Program-made: the position numbers and the translations under genes
Part shown: in pieces, positions 31,626 to 40,371 of the stretch
How positions within the stretch are numbered: the first letter of the stretch is position 1
How the letters are laid out: each line of letters starts with the position of its first letter
The notes under the pieces: generated by a model
The model's database searches: none
Told to the model about the DNA's origin: nothing
What the model saw: the letters and a program-made list of their open reading frames with translations, nothing else
Assembly: GCF_022558445.1 (NCBI RefSeq)
Contig: NZ_CP054699.1
Coordinates: 390,001-454,000 of the forward strand
From: Candidatus Contubernalis alkalaceticus
Lineage (GTDB): Bacteria; Bacillota; Dethiobacteria; SKNC01
Direction of reading: 5' to 3'
Length of the DNA: 64,000 nucleotides

Positions 31626-32342
31626 GTGAAAATAGTATATTTCTTTTCTCCAAAAAAGCGTTCCAAAAAATTGGCCATTATTTTATTATTTATTTTAATG
31701 ATAGGCAGTTCAATGGTGTGGAATTTTGCTAAAAAAAATATTGAATCGGCAGTCACTTTTTTGCCCCTGCAGGGCAGAACAATTGTGGTGGATCCAGGAC
31801 ATGGTGGATACGATCCGGGAGTTGGAAGGAATGATTTTGCAGAAAAGGATGTTAACCTGGCGATTTCTCTGGTTTTAAGGGATTACCTTCAGCAGGGTGG
31901 AGCCCGGGTGGTGATGACCCGGGAAATTGATATGGATTTTTTACAGGCTGCAGCAGGCCCAAAAAAGAAGCTGGACATGAAAAATCGTCTGGTTATTATT
32001 GAAGAGAGCAAAGCTGACTTAATTATCAGCATTCATTCTAATGCAATATCTTCTAGTTATTGGTCCGGTGCCCAGACTTTTTACCAGGAGGGGGACGAAG
32101 AGGGAAAAGCTTTGGCTGAGCTAATCCAAAAGGAGATGATCAGGGTTCTTCAGAATACGGATAGAATGATAAAGCCCGGTGATTATGTTCTTCTTCGGGA
32201 ATCTTCTATGCCTGGAGTTGTAATCGAATTAGGCTTTTTGTCTAATCCTACCGAAGCCAGGCTTTTAATGGACCCAGAATACCAAATAAAATTGGCCTGG
32301 AGTATTTACGGGGGTCTGGTGAATTACTTTGAGTCAGATTAA
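31626..32342 (+). CDS. cwlD: N-acetylmuramoyl-L-alanine amidase, CwlD-like
   Basis: Amidase_3-family enzyme of 238 residues. Residues 16-34 form a signal or anchor segment, placing the catalytic domain outside the membrane. Zinc and catalytic residues: H59 (DPGHGG), E73 (FAEKD), H137 (SIHSN) and E201 (VIELGF). In spore formers CwlD, with PdaA, makes muramic delta-lactam in the spore cortex. The rpsI-cwlD neighbourhood is conserved in Bacillus, which supports this assignment over a vegetative amidase. The start is GTG 31626. Implies a sporulating organism. Confidence 0.88.
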   Translation: MKIVYFFSPKKRSKKLAIILLFILMIGSSMVWNFAKKNIESAVTFLPLQGRTIVVDPGHGGYDPGVGRNDFAEKDVNLAISLVLRDYLQQGGARVVMTREIDMDFLQAAAGPKKKLDMKNRLVIIEESKADLIISIHSNAISSSYWSGAQTFYQEGDEEGKALAELIQKEMIRVLQNTDRMIKPGDYVLLRESSMPGVVIELGFLSNPTEARLLMDPEYQIKLAWSIYGGLVNYFESD

Positions 32343-32408
32343 TTTCTTTTTTTTTACATCTTTTTTAAAAAAGGAATACTGTCCTGTAAATGTATAGAAA
32401 AAATTCTG

Positions 32409-32433
32409 GAGCGGCAATTAGCCGTTCTTTTTT
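32409..32433 (+). terminator. Intrinsic terminator after cwlD
   Basis: GAGCGGC (32409-32415) pairs with GCCGTTC (32421-32427) over loop AATTA, followed by six T. One G-T pair. Confidence 0.82.
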
Positions 32434-32461
32434 AAGTTAAATATATGATTCACTTCAAAAC

Positions 32462-32490
32462 TTGCACCAACCATTTTTTGTATATATAAT
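32462..32490 (+). promoter_or_regulatory. Promoter for the AMMECR1/LigB-radical SAM pair
   Basis: TTGCAC (32462-32467), 17-base spacer, TATAAT (32485-32490), 78 bases upstream of the ATG at 32568 and just after the cwlD terminator. Confidence 0.6.
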
Positions 32491-32567
32491 GGGTCTAACA
32501 ATGCTGGGGATAAAGCTGATTAAAGACAATTCAACCCTTGCATAACAAGAATTAAGGGGAGGTTTAT

Positions 32568-33974
32568 ATGAATAATATTGTAATGGTTGGGATAACCCCT
32601 CATCCACCTTTAATCATCCCTGAGGTGGGGGGATTAGAAGCGGAGAAAGTACAGAACACTGTAAAATCTCTTCAAGAACTGGCAGCTCAAGTTAAAATAA
32701 GTAAACCGGAAACTGTAGTTATTATTACTCCTCACGGACCTGTTTTTAGGGATGCGGTGGCTGTAACCGGTGAAGATGAATTAACAGGTTCCATGGAGCA
32801 GTTCGGGGCTCCCCAGGTCATAATTCAAGTGCCTAATGACCTGGAAATGGTTAAATATATTATAGAGGAAGCAGCTAAGGAACAGGTGCTGGGGATTGAG
32901 ATGGATAAACAGCAGGCTAAAAAGTATGATCTGTCTCTGGAATTGGACCATGGGGCCTTAGTACCCATGTATTTTCTTAAGAAGCAGCTGGTTAAAGCTT
33001 CATTTGTACATATCACTATTGGTTTTTTAAGTTATCCGGAACTATATTCCTTTGGGAAGGCGATTCAGATGGCAGCGCATAGGGCAGACAGAAAAATTGC
33101 GGTTCTGGCCAGCGGGGATCTGTCTCACTGTCTCATTCCCGGGGCTCCGGCCCAGTACCATCCTGCCGGTCAGGCATTTGATCAGAAGCTTAAGAAGCTG
33201 TTGGAGGAATACCGGGTGGAGGAAATTATTTCCATGGATGATAATTTGGTTAAAAATGCTGCGGAATGTGGGTTAAGGCCAATTATCATGGCACTGGGAT
33301 CATTGGATGGATGTAAGGTAGAGTCTCATATTATATCTTACGAAGGACCCTTTGGGGTAGGCTACCTGGTAGGTATTCTTAAGGCCGGTCAGTTTAGAAA
33401 GGAAAATGAAGCGGGGGACCGTTACTATAGGTTGGAGCAGGAAAAGTTGAAAGTTGTTCATGATTGTGAAAGCATTTATGTAAAGCTTGCCAGGGATACA
33501 TTAGAAAAAGCTGTGCAGAAGGGTGAAAAACCTCAAGCGCCCAGTCCACTGCCGGAGGAACTGAAGGATAAGGCCGGTGTTTTTGTATCTATCAAAAAAC
33601 AGGGACAGCTTAGGGGTTGCATCGGTACCATTGAACCTACCCGGAAAAACATTGCCGAAGAAATACAGCAGAATGCTTTGAGTGCAGGTTTATCTGACCC
33701 TCGTTTTCCTCCTGTCAGTCCCGAGGAACTTCCCTACTTAGTAATTTCTGTAGACATATTAATGCCTCCGGAACCGGTGACGGGACAGGATGAACTGGAT
33801 CCTCAAAAATATGGAGTAATCGTAAAAAGTGGTTCTAAAAAAGGGCTGCTGCTCCCTCAACTTGAGGGGGTGAATACGGTAGATGAACAGCTGGCTATAG
33901 CCCGGGAAAAGGCCGGGATCACATCCCGGGAGCAGGTTGAGCTATACCGTTTTGAAGTGAAAAGACATTATTAA
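32568..33974 (+). CDS. LigB/Memo-like domain fused to AMMECR1 domain (AmmeMemoRadiSam A/B)
   Basis: Two domains in 468 residues. Residues about 1-275 resemble class III extradiol dioxygenases (LigB) and Memo proteins: GITPHPPLIIPE with H12, ITPHGPVFRD, LDHGALVPMYFL and SGDLSH. Residues about 290-468 are an AMMECR1 domain with the hallmark LRGCIGT (348-354) and GLSDPRFPPV. This composition with a radical SAM gene 31 bases on defines the AmmeMemoRadiSam system. Its reaction and substrate are unknown. The LigB part may not be a dioxygenase in an anaerobe. ATG 32568 is behind GGGGAGG. Confidence 0.9.
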   Translation: MNNIVMVGITPHPPLIIPEVGGLEAEKVQNTVKSLQELAAQVKISKPETVVIITPHGPVFRDAVAVTGEDELTGSMEQFGAPQVIIQVPNDLEMVKYIIEEAAKEQVLGIEMDKQQAKKYDLSLELDHGALVPMYFLKKQLVKASFVHITIGFLSYPELYSFGKAIQMAAHRADRKIAVLASGDLSHCLIPGAPAQYHPAGQAFDQKLKKLLEEYRVEEIISMDDNLVKNAAECGLRPIIMALGSLDGCKVESHIISYEGPFGVGYLVGILKAGQFRKENEAGDRYYRLEQEKLKVVHDCESIYVKLARDTLEKAVQKGEKPQAPSPLPEELKDKAGVFVSIKKQGQLRGCIGTIEPTRKNIAEEIQQNALSAGLSDPRFPPVSPEELPYLVISVDILMPPEPVTGQDELDPQKYGVIVKSGSKKGLLLPQLEGVNTVDEQLAIAREKAGITSREQVELYRFEVKRHY

Positions 33975-34005
33975 TTATTACATCAATAACAGGGAGGAAT
34001 TATTT

Positions 34006-35031
34006 ATGTTTGGGGAAAAGCATGTCAAAGAAGCCGGGTTTTATTTCTTCGACCAGAAAAAAGAATCGGTATTCTGTCGTTTATGTCCCCATTACTGTCG
34101 TATTAAGGAAGGCGAAAGGGGAAAATGCAGAGTCAGGGGTTGTAAGGATGGAAAGTTGTTCAGCCTGAATTACGGGGTCTGTGCTTCTTACTGTTTGGAT
34201 CCTATAGAAAAAAAACCTCTCTATCATTTTTACCCCGGAAGTCATATTTTTTCTATAGGTTCAGTGGGCTGCAATTTTACCTGTCAATTCTGCCAAAACT
34301 GGAATATTGCCCAGCAGTTTGAGGCGGCCAATACAGTTATGGTAACCCCTGAAGATATTACGGAAATTATGGAGAAGAGGGTTCCCGTGGAACAACGGCT
34401 GGGAGTAGCATTTACTTATAATGAACCTGCGGTCTGGTACGAATTTATCTACGACACCTCCCGGTTGATTCAGGAGCAGGGATTGAAAAATGTGCTGGTC
34501 ACCAATGGTTTTATTAATCCCGAACCCCTGGAAAAGCTGCTTCCTTACATAGATGCTATGAACATTGATATTAAAGGGTTTACAGAAGAGTTTTACCAAA
34601 AATACTGCGGCGGCAGCCTGAAGCCGGTAATGAAGGCGGTGGAACTGGCAGCATCCCACTGTCATGTGGAAGTCACCAACCTGTTGATTCCGGAATTAAA
34701 TGATTCCCATGATGATATTCAAAGGATGGTTGAATGGATTGCTAAAATAAGCCCGGATATTCCCCTTCACATTTCCCGTTATTATCCAAGCTACCGCATG
34801 GAGAAGGAAGCCACATCAGAAAAGAAATTAAAAAAGGCTCGGGAAATTGCACTGGAAAAGCTCCGCTATGTTTATATCGGTAATCTATTTGAAAGCGACT
34901 ATGCCAGCACCTATTGTCCCAGGTGCGGTTTGCTGTTGATTAACAGAAGGGGCTTTTCTATAAAAAATCAGGGGATTGATGATGACCATAAATGCAGGAA
35001 GTGTGGTGAAAAAATATTAATTTTAGGGTAA
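34006..35031 (+). CDS. amrS: AmmeMemoRadiSam system radical SAM enzyme
   Basis: Radical SAM protein of 341 residues. The SAM cluster motif CxxxCxxC is C89, C93 and C96 (CNFTCQFCQNW). Before it lie C24, C27, C31, C41 and C46 (CRLCPHYC), which could hold a second metal site, and the C-terminus has a zinc ribbon (YCPRCG, KCRKCG). It resembles pyruvate formate-lyase activases, but the N-terminal cysteines and its AMMECR1/LigB partner gene point to AmrS. No glycyl-radical enzyme lies nearby. ATG 34006 is behind AGGGAGG. Confidence 0.9.
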   Translation: MFGEKHVKEAGFYFFDQKKESVFCRLCPHYCRIKEGERGKCRVRGCKDGKLFSLNYGVCASYCLDPIEKKPLYHFYPGSHIFSIGSVGCNFTCQFCQNWNIAQQFEAANTVMVTPEDITEIMEKRVPVEQRLGVAFTYNEPAVWYEFIYDTSRLIQEQGLKNVLVTNGFINPEPLEKLLPYIDAMNIDIKGFTEEFYQKYCGGSLKPVMKAVELAASHCHVEVTNLLIPELNDSHDDIQRMVEWIAKISPDIPLHISRYYPSYRMEKEATSEKKLKKAREIALEKLRYVYIGNLFESDYASTYCPRCGLLLINRRGFSIKNQGIDDDHKCRKCGEKILILG

Positions 35032-35152
35032 GCTAAAAGCATAGTCATATAAAAAATAATGAAATATGGCCGGAGAAGAGCAAGTATTATATCAGGGGAT
35101 TAGGCATAGAATTTGAATAGATATAAATGAATTCAAAGGAGATCAGTTTGAA

Positions 35153-36511
35153 ATGAAAAATCCGGCCTTCTCCATGTTAGAATTGTTTGCTCATATTCAT
35201 CAGGCGTTAAATGAAATTGTATGGGGTATGCCTCTTATTATTTTAATATTGGGTGCCGGGGTTTACCTATCATACCGCACCGGTTTTATTCAGGTGACAA
35301 AAATCGTGCTTATAGCTAAAAGTATTGTTTCGGGGTTTATATATCAAAAAAAAGGCGAAGGGGACATTTCACCGTTTCAGGCCTTGACTACAGCACTGGC
35401 GGCTACTGTGGGCACAGGTAACATTGCCGGTGTAGCTACGGCAATTTCCTTGGGAGGGGCAGGTGCCATGTTTTGGATGTGGTTTTCTGCTTTTTTTGGA
35501 ATGGTAACCAAGTACAGTGAAATTGTTCTGGCTGTTCATTTTCGGGAAAAGAAGCCCGGTGGCCGCATTGTAGGCGGCCCTATGTATTTTTTGCAAAAAG
35601 GGTTAAATAGCCGCATTTTGGCGGTGCTCTTTGCTTTTTTTGGCTCCCTGGCAGCCTTTGGTATTGGGAACATGGTGCAGGCCAATTCGGTGGCGGATGC
35701 TGTAAATTTGGCTTTTGGCGTTCCTCCCTTTATGACGGGTATAATCCTGGCGGTGATAGCGGGAGCGGTAATTTTAGGAGGAATTAAGAGAATCGCCTCC
35801 TTTACGGAGAAACTGGTGCCTGTTATGGCTCTGATATATGTACTGGGGGCAGTCACTATTTTACTATTGAACATGGAATTTATTCCCAGAGCATTGGCCA
35901 GCATCTTCAACCTGGCTTTTACTCCGGAAGCTGCAGCAGGCGGTTTTGTGGGAGCTGGAATAAGGGAGACAGTAAGATTTGGGGTAGCCAGAGGTATTTT
36001 CACCAATGAAGCGGGGCTTGGCAGCGCTTCCATCGCCCATGCCTCCGCCAGGACGCACCATCCGGCAGCCCAAGGGGCTTGGGGCATTATAGAAGTGTTT
36101 ATTGATACCCTGGTAATCTGTACCCTGACTGCTTTGGTTATTTTGGTGACCGGTTCTATAGAATCAGGACTGGAGGGGGCTGCCCTGACTACAGAAGCTT
36201 TTAACCGGGGGCTGCCTGGTCCTGGAGGCCTAATTGTAGCATTTGGGCTGATCTTTTTTGCCTTTACCACTCTTTTGGCCTGGTCTTTTTACGGTGAAAA
36301 GTGTTTTGAATTTCTTTTTGGAACCAGAGCTTCCCTGAGATATCGGCAGGTTTGGATCCCTTTTATCCTGGTGGGTGCAGTGGGTGGTTTGAGGGGGATT
36401 TGGAATCTGGCTGATACCTTAAACGGCCTCATGGCTGTCCCCAACCTGGTGGGACTGGTGGGCCTTAGCGGTTTAGTAGTAAAGCTTACCAAGGAATATT
36501 TTAAAAGATAA
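35153..36511 (+). CDS. Alanine or glycine:cation symporter (AGCS family)
   Basis: Sodium-coupled amino acid importer, 452 residues with roughly ten membrane segments. Family signatures are the ALAATVGTGNIAGVATAI stretch near residue 85 and FTNEAGLGSASIAHA near 285, with GGPMYFLQKGL between. Bacillus AlsT is the nearest well-known relative; alanine, glycine and glutamine transporters cannot be told apart here. ATG 35153 is behind AAGGAG. It appears monocistronic, between amrS and cdaA. Confidence 0.92.
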   Translation: MKNPAFSMLELFAHIHQALNEIVWGMPLIILILGAGVYLSYRTGFIQVTKIVLIAKSIVSGFIYQKKGEGDISPFQALTTALAATVGTGNIAGVATAISLGGAGAMFWMWFSAFFGMVTKYSEIVLAVHFREKKPGGRIVGGPMYFLQKGLNSRILAVLFAFFGSLAAFGIGNMVQANSVADAVNLAFGVPPFMTGIILAVIAGAVILGGIKRIASFTEKLVPVMALIYVLGAVTILLLNMEFIPRALASIFNLAFTPEAAAGGFVGAGIRETVRFGVARGIFTNEAGLGSASIAHASARTHHPAAQGAWGIIEVFIDTLVICTLTALVILVTGSIESGLEGAALTTEAFNRGLPGPGGLIVAFGLIFFAFTTLLAWSFYGEKCFEFLFGTRASLRYRQVWIPFILVGAVGGLRGIWNLADTLNGLMAVPNLVGLVGLSGLVVKLTKEYFKR

Positions 36512-36631
36512 TCAAAAATTTAAAAAACTTCTTAATATTTAACAGAAACTTTAACAAATTGCAGAAGGTTTTTTCAAAATCTTAGTAGAAATATTAAAGG
36601 ATAAAGAGATATAGACGGGGGTCAAAACATA

Positions 36632-37447
36632 ATGCTGGAACAAATCCAGGTTATTGTTATGCAATTTGGGTGGCGGGATGTTTTAGATATTGCCATTATT
36701 GCTTTTATTGTTTATAAATTGATTATTTTAATCCGGGGGACCAGAGCGGTTCAGTTATTAAAGGGTTTAATTCTTCTTCTTATCGTCACTGTAGTGGTAC
36801 GTCAGCTGGGGTTGACCGCAATAGACTGGGTGCTGCGGCAGGTTATGACCATTGGGATAATTGCCATACCCATCGTTTTCCAGCCTGAATTAAGAAGGGG
36901 GCTGGAACAGTTGGGTAGGGGCAAAATTTTTGTACGGACCTCTTACCAGTGTGGCGAAAGGGATGTAGAACAGACCGCAGAAGAAATTATAAAATGTATT
37001 CAGGTATTGGTTAAGAATAGAATAGGGGCTTTGATCGTCTTGGAAAGGCAGACGGGTATTAATGAATTTATTGAAACCGGAATTCGTATTGACAGCCTGG
37101 TATCTGCAGAACTGCTAATCAACATTTTTATGCCCCGAACCCCTCTTCATGATGGAGCAGTAATATTACGGGGAAACCGTATAATGGCCGCCGGCTGCTA
37201 TCTTCCTCTGACTGAGAATCCTCACCTGAGTAAGGAGTTGGGTACTCGTCACCGGGCAGCGTTAGGTATATCGGAACAGTCCGATGCCGTTTCCATCATT
37301 GTTTCCGAAGAGACTGGAGCAGTTTCCTTAGCCAACAATGGAAAATTGACCCGGTATTTAGATAATAAAACACTGGTAAAAATGCTTTTAAACTTTTTTA
37401 AGCCCCCTTCTAATAGTACTTATTTCTGGCAGTGGAGGTCCTCTTAA
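36632..37447 (+). CDS. cdaA: Diadenylate cyclase CdaA
   Basis: Makes c-di-AMP from two ATP. 271 residues: three membrane helices within residues 13-90, then the DAC domain with the catalytic DGA at 174-176 and RHR at 206-208. c-di-AMP controls potassium and osmolyte transport and links to cell-wall homeostasis. The cdaA-cdaR-glmM order is the conserved Firmicutes operon. cdaR starts at the base after the stop. The start at ATG 36632 follows a weak GACGGGGG. Confidence 0.96.
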   Translation: MLEQIQVIVMQFGWRDVLDIAIIAFIVYKLIILIRGTRAVQLLKGLILLLIVTVVVRQLGLTAIDWVLRQVMTIGIIAIPIVFQPELRRGLEQLGRGKIFVRTSYQCGERDVEQTAEEIIKCIQVLVKNRIGALIVLERQTGINEFIETGIRIDSLVSAELLINIFMPRTPLHDGAVILRGNRIMAAGCYLPLTENPHLSKELGTRHRAALGISEQSDAVSIIVSEETGAVSLANNGKLTRYLDNKTLVKMLLNFFKPPSNSTYFWQWRSS

Positions 37448-38386
37448 ATGATTGACCGCCTATTACAAAACAACACAGCGGCAAAAATATTAGCAATCTT
37501 TTTAGCTTTTATAATATGGTTCTACATTACCGGGGATACCCGTGATGCAGCCGGTAATGACCTCAGCAGGCCTTTTGCAAGGGTTCCTATTGTGGTTCAC
37601 AACCTGGCGGAATATCATGTGATAACGGAGATGGAGCGGGAGGTAGACTTTATGGTGCGGGGCAGTTCTGAGGCATTGGCAGAGATTGCACCGGAGGATA
37701 TGGAAATATTTGTAGATCTCAGTGGGCTGAAGGAAGGAGAGCATGTTGTGCCGGTAAAAAGTACTGCTCCTCCTGATTTAAGAATTCAAAAGATTAGCCC
37801 CTCCAGAGTTACTGTAGTTATAGAAGAGGTAATCACCAGCCAGATGGAAGTGGTGCCGGTACTGACGGGGGAACCGGTTGAAGGATATGTTACGGGAGAA
37901 GTTATGGTGGATCCTCAAAATGTACTGATAAAAGGCAGCCGGAGCAGGCATTCCCTGGTGGATGAAGTCATGGTAATAATAGATGTAGAGGGTGCTGATT
38001 CGGATATTCAGAAGATACTTCCTCTAAAGGTAGTAAATGCTCAAGGGCGAGAAATTGAGGGCCTGGAGATTCAGCCGGCGGAGGTGGAAGTTTACGTAAA
38101 TGTGCATTTACCGGAGGAACAGTTTCCCATTGAAGTGGTTATGGAAGGGGAACTACCGGAAGGCCTGGAGATTATAGAGGTGACGGCATATCCCCAAACT
38201 GTATTTCTTGTAGGGCTCAAGACAATTTTGGAAAATTTTGAAACAGTGAAGAGCCTACCGATAAGCCTTAAAGGTAGGGAGGAGAGCTTTACTTATGAAG
38301 TGGAACTGGAGGTTCCTCTTGGGACAAGCTTAAAAACAGAGAGTAATATTTTGGTAAATGTTGTAATAGGTACCAAAGATGAATAG
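37448..38386 (+). CDS. cdaR: CdaA regulatory protein with YbbR repeats
   Basis: Extracytoplasmic partner of CdaA, 312 residues. One N-terminal membrane helix (about residues 12-29) is followed by tandem YbbR repeats of beta-strand character, such as VPIVVHNLAEYHVI and VVPVLTGEPVEGYV. It contacts CdaA in the membrane and modulates its activity. It begins directly at the cdaA stop, so translation is likely coupled. Confidence 0.94.
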   Translation: MIDRLLQNNTAAKILAIFLAFIIWFYITGDTRDAAGNDLSRPFARVPIVVHNLAEYHVITEMEREVDFMVRGSSEALAEIAPEDMEIFVDLSGLKEGEHVVPVKSTAPPDLRIQKISPSRVTVVIEEVITSQMEVVPVLTGEPVEGYVTGEVMVDPQNVLIKGSRSRHSLVDEVMVIIDVEGADSDIQKILPLKVVNAQGREIEGLEIQPAEVEVYVNVHLPEEQFPIEVVMEGELPEGLEIIEVTAYPQTVFLVGLKTILENFETVKSLPISLKGREESFTYEVELEVPLGTSLKTESNILVNVVIGTKDE

Positions 38387-38426
38387 TTATATGATATAAT
38401 AATGGAAGTTTGAGGAGGAAGCTTTT

Positions 38427-39770
38427 ATGGGGAAACTTTTTGGAACAGATGGGATCAGAGGGGTAGCCAACAGTGAACTTACCCCCGAACTGGTCTTTAA
38501 AATATCTAAAATAGCAGCTTATTATCTTACTTTGGAAGAAGAAAAACCCTTTATGGTGGTAGGTAAGGATACCAGAATATCCGGGGATATGCTGGAAGGT
38601 TCCATTATTTCAGGGTTGACTTCACTGGGGGTAAATGTCTATACGGTGGGGGTTATATCAACTCCTGGGGTGGCTTACCTGATTAAACATCTGAAAGCAA
38701 ATGGAGGGGTTATGATTTCCGCTTCCCATAATCCCTTGGAAGATAATGGGATAAAGTTCTTCAATGCCCAGGGATTTAAGCTAAGCGATAATCAGGAAGA
38801 AAAAATAGAGGCATTATATTATTCTAATACCGATGAACTTCCTCGTCCTATAGGGGAAAAGGTGGGTCGAGTGTATCCCCTTGAAGATTCAGTTCGTTAT
38901 TACATAGACTACTTAAAAAGTTCTGTAAAAGTAGATTTAACCGGTTATAAAATAGTTTTGGACTGTGCCAACGGGGCTGTTTACAATACTGCACCATTTC
39001 TTTTTAGGGAACTGGGAGCAGAGGTAATTGTCCTCAATGATTGTTCAGACGGCAAAAGCATTAATGTGAACTGTGGTTCTACTCACCCTGAAAGGGTGGC
39101 GGAAGCGGTGCAGGCCTTTGGGGCACAGGTGGGTTTTTCTTTTGATGGTGATGGAGACCGGCTGATTGCTGTAGATGAAAAAGGCAGAGTAGTTGATGGC
39201 GATTATATAATGGCCATTTGTGGTAAACATTTAAAAGATCAAGGGAAATTGGACAAAAGCACCATTGTGACCACTGTCATGAGCAATCTGGGGTTGGATA
39301 TAGCTGCGGAAAAAGTGGGTTTACAGCTTGTAAAAACCAGGGTAGGGGATCGTTATGTCCTGGAAACTATGCTAAAGGATGGTTATAATTTTGGCGGGGA
39401 ACAGTCGGGACATATTATTTTCTTAGATTATAATACTACCGGCGACGGTATTCTAACTGCCCTGACATTAGCTAGAATCTTGGTTTTGGAAGGAAGGCCC
39501 TTTTCTCAGCTGACGGAAATAATGTCCAAACTGCCCCAGGTATTAAAGAATGCCCAGGTAAAGAAAATAGGGTATCTACCGGATAATCCTAGAGTTAACC
39601 AAGCTGTTTTGGCAGCAGAAAAGAAGTTGGGTAACAAAGGTAGGGTTCTGGTTCGTCCTTCTGGGACTGAGCCCTTGGTCAGAGTTATGCTGGAGGGACA
39701 AAATGAGCAGGAACTGCATATAATGGCAGAAGAGATTATTAAGGTGCTGAAGGAAGAGTTTTCTCATTAG
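38427..39770 (+). CDS. glmM: Phosphoglucosamine mutase
   Basis: Converts glucosamine-6-P to glucosamine-1-P for UDP-GlcNAc. 447 residues. The phosphoserine is S100 in MISASHNP, the metal loop is DGDGDR (D240, D242, D244) and the phosphate loop is RPSGTEPLVRV near the end. In Bacillus GlmM binds and inhibits CdaA, tying precursor supply to c-di-AMP. The stop codon's last G is also the first base of repeat R2. Confidence 0.97.
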   Translation: MGKLFGTDGIRGVANSELTPELVFKISKIAAYYLTLEEEKPFMVVGKDTRISGDMLEGSIISGLTSLGVNVYTVGVISTPGVAYLIKHLKANGGVMISASHNPLEDNGIKFFNAQGFKLSDNQEEKIEALYYSNTDELPRPIGEKVGRVYPLEDSVRYYIDYLKSSVKVDLTGYKIVLDCANGAVYNTAPFLFRELGAEVIVLNDCSDGKSINVNCGSTHPERVAEAVQAFGAQVGFSFDGDGDRLIAVDEKGRVVDGDYIMAICGKHLKDQGKLDKSTIVTTVMSNLGLDIAAEKVGLQLVKTRVGDRYVLETMLKDGYNFGGEQSGHIIFLDYNTTGDGILTALTLARILVLEGRPFSQLTEIMSKLPQVLKNAQVKKIGYLPDNPRVNQAVLAAEKKLGNKGRVLVRPSGTEPLVRVMLEGQNEQELHIMAEEIIKVLKEEFSH

Positions 39771-39893
39771 TGAATTCGTTTCAGCAAGCTTTAAAATCGG
39801 GGAATCAGGTGGAGACTCTACTCCACCTGATTAAAAGCCTCACCTGCGCTAACGCATAGAGGTGGGGAGGTTATACTATAAAAAAAGAATAAA
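39770..39893 (+). repeat. Three-hairpin repeat, copy R2
   Basis: 124 bases, plus strand, beginning at the glmM stop. Hairpin 1 is decayed (GTTTCAGCAAGCTTTAAA), hairpin 2 is intact (AATCAGGTGGAG/CTCCACCTGATT), and hairpin 3 has one C-to-T change leaving a G-T pair. The tail ends GAATAAA. It shares the decayed hairpin 1 with R3, suggesting these two are sisters. Confidence 0.88.
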
Positions 39894-39985
39894 TCCAGGG
39901 GGTGACTATAAGACGAATAAATATACTAAAAGTCCAGGAGTTTATGGTAAGGAAACATTTTCCGGGTTGTTTAATTTATGTTTTT

Positions 39986-40165
39986 TAAAAGCGCCTGAAC
40001 ATGTTTTATCAACATGTTGACGAGGAGGAGGTTTATCGAGTTTTCGGCGGGTGCCTCCCGGTCTGCCACGACCGTTAAAAATTCTTTAAAGCTGTGGAGA
40101 AATCTTCAGGACAAAGGGAATTGGGTGGATGAATCCGGAAAAACGCTCATTTTAAGTAACATTTA
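39986..40165 (+). promoter_or_regulatory. glmS ribozyme (glucosamine-6-phosphate riboswitch)
   Basis: Self-cleaving leader RNA that cuts the glmS message when glucosamine-6-P is abundant. Recognised by the cleavage-site sequence A/GCGCC (G+1 at 39991), P2 arms AACATG/CATGTT, GTTGACGAGGAGG (40015-40027), the loop TTTATCGAGTTTTCGGCGGG (40032-40051) and CCTCCCGG, then CCGTTAAAAATTCTTT and GGACAAAGGGAA. It is 380 bases from the cleavage site to the glmS ATG, longer than usual because repeat R3 lies between. Confidence 0.93.
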
Positions 40166-40222
40166 ATGTTATTTGGGGTGGTCGTATTTTGGATTTTTTT
40201 TATACTTAATGGCTGGTGAAAA

Positions 40223-40348
40223 GTGAACTGGTTTCAGCAAGCTTTAAAATCGGGTAATCAGGTGGAGACTCTACTCCACCAGATTTTAAGCCCCACCTGG
40301 GCTAACGCTTAGAGGTAGGGGTCTTATATCCTAAAAACAAAGAATAAA
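40223..40348 (+). repeat. Three-hairpin repeat, copy R3
   Basis: 126 bases, plus strand, between the glmS ribozyme and the glmS start codon, ending 23 bases before the ATG. It has GTGAACTGGTTTCAGCAAGC at the 5' edge, hairpin 2 with one mismatch (CCACCAGATT), hairpin 3 with one mismatch, and tail GTCTTATATCCTAAAAA. It would be part of the cleaved glmS mRNA 3' fragment. Confidence 0.88.
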
Positions 40349-40371
40349 TAAAAATCGGAGGTAGTAAATAT

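Noticed and set aside
34006-35031. Pyruvate formate-lyase activating enzyme
   Set aside because: The radical SAM core is similar, but there is no glycyl-radical enzyme nearby, and the AMMECR1/LigB partner and extra cysteines indicate AmrS.
36512-36631. Terminator between the symporter and cdaA
   Set aside because: AACTTCT and AGAAGGTT can pair but are separated by about 35 bases of AT-rich sequence; too weak to call.
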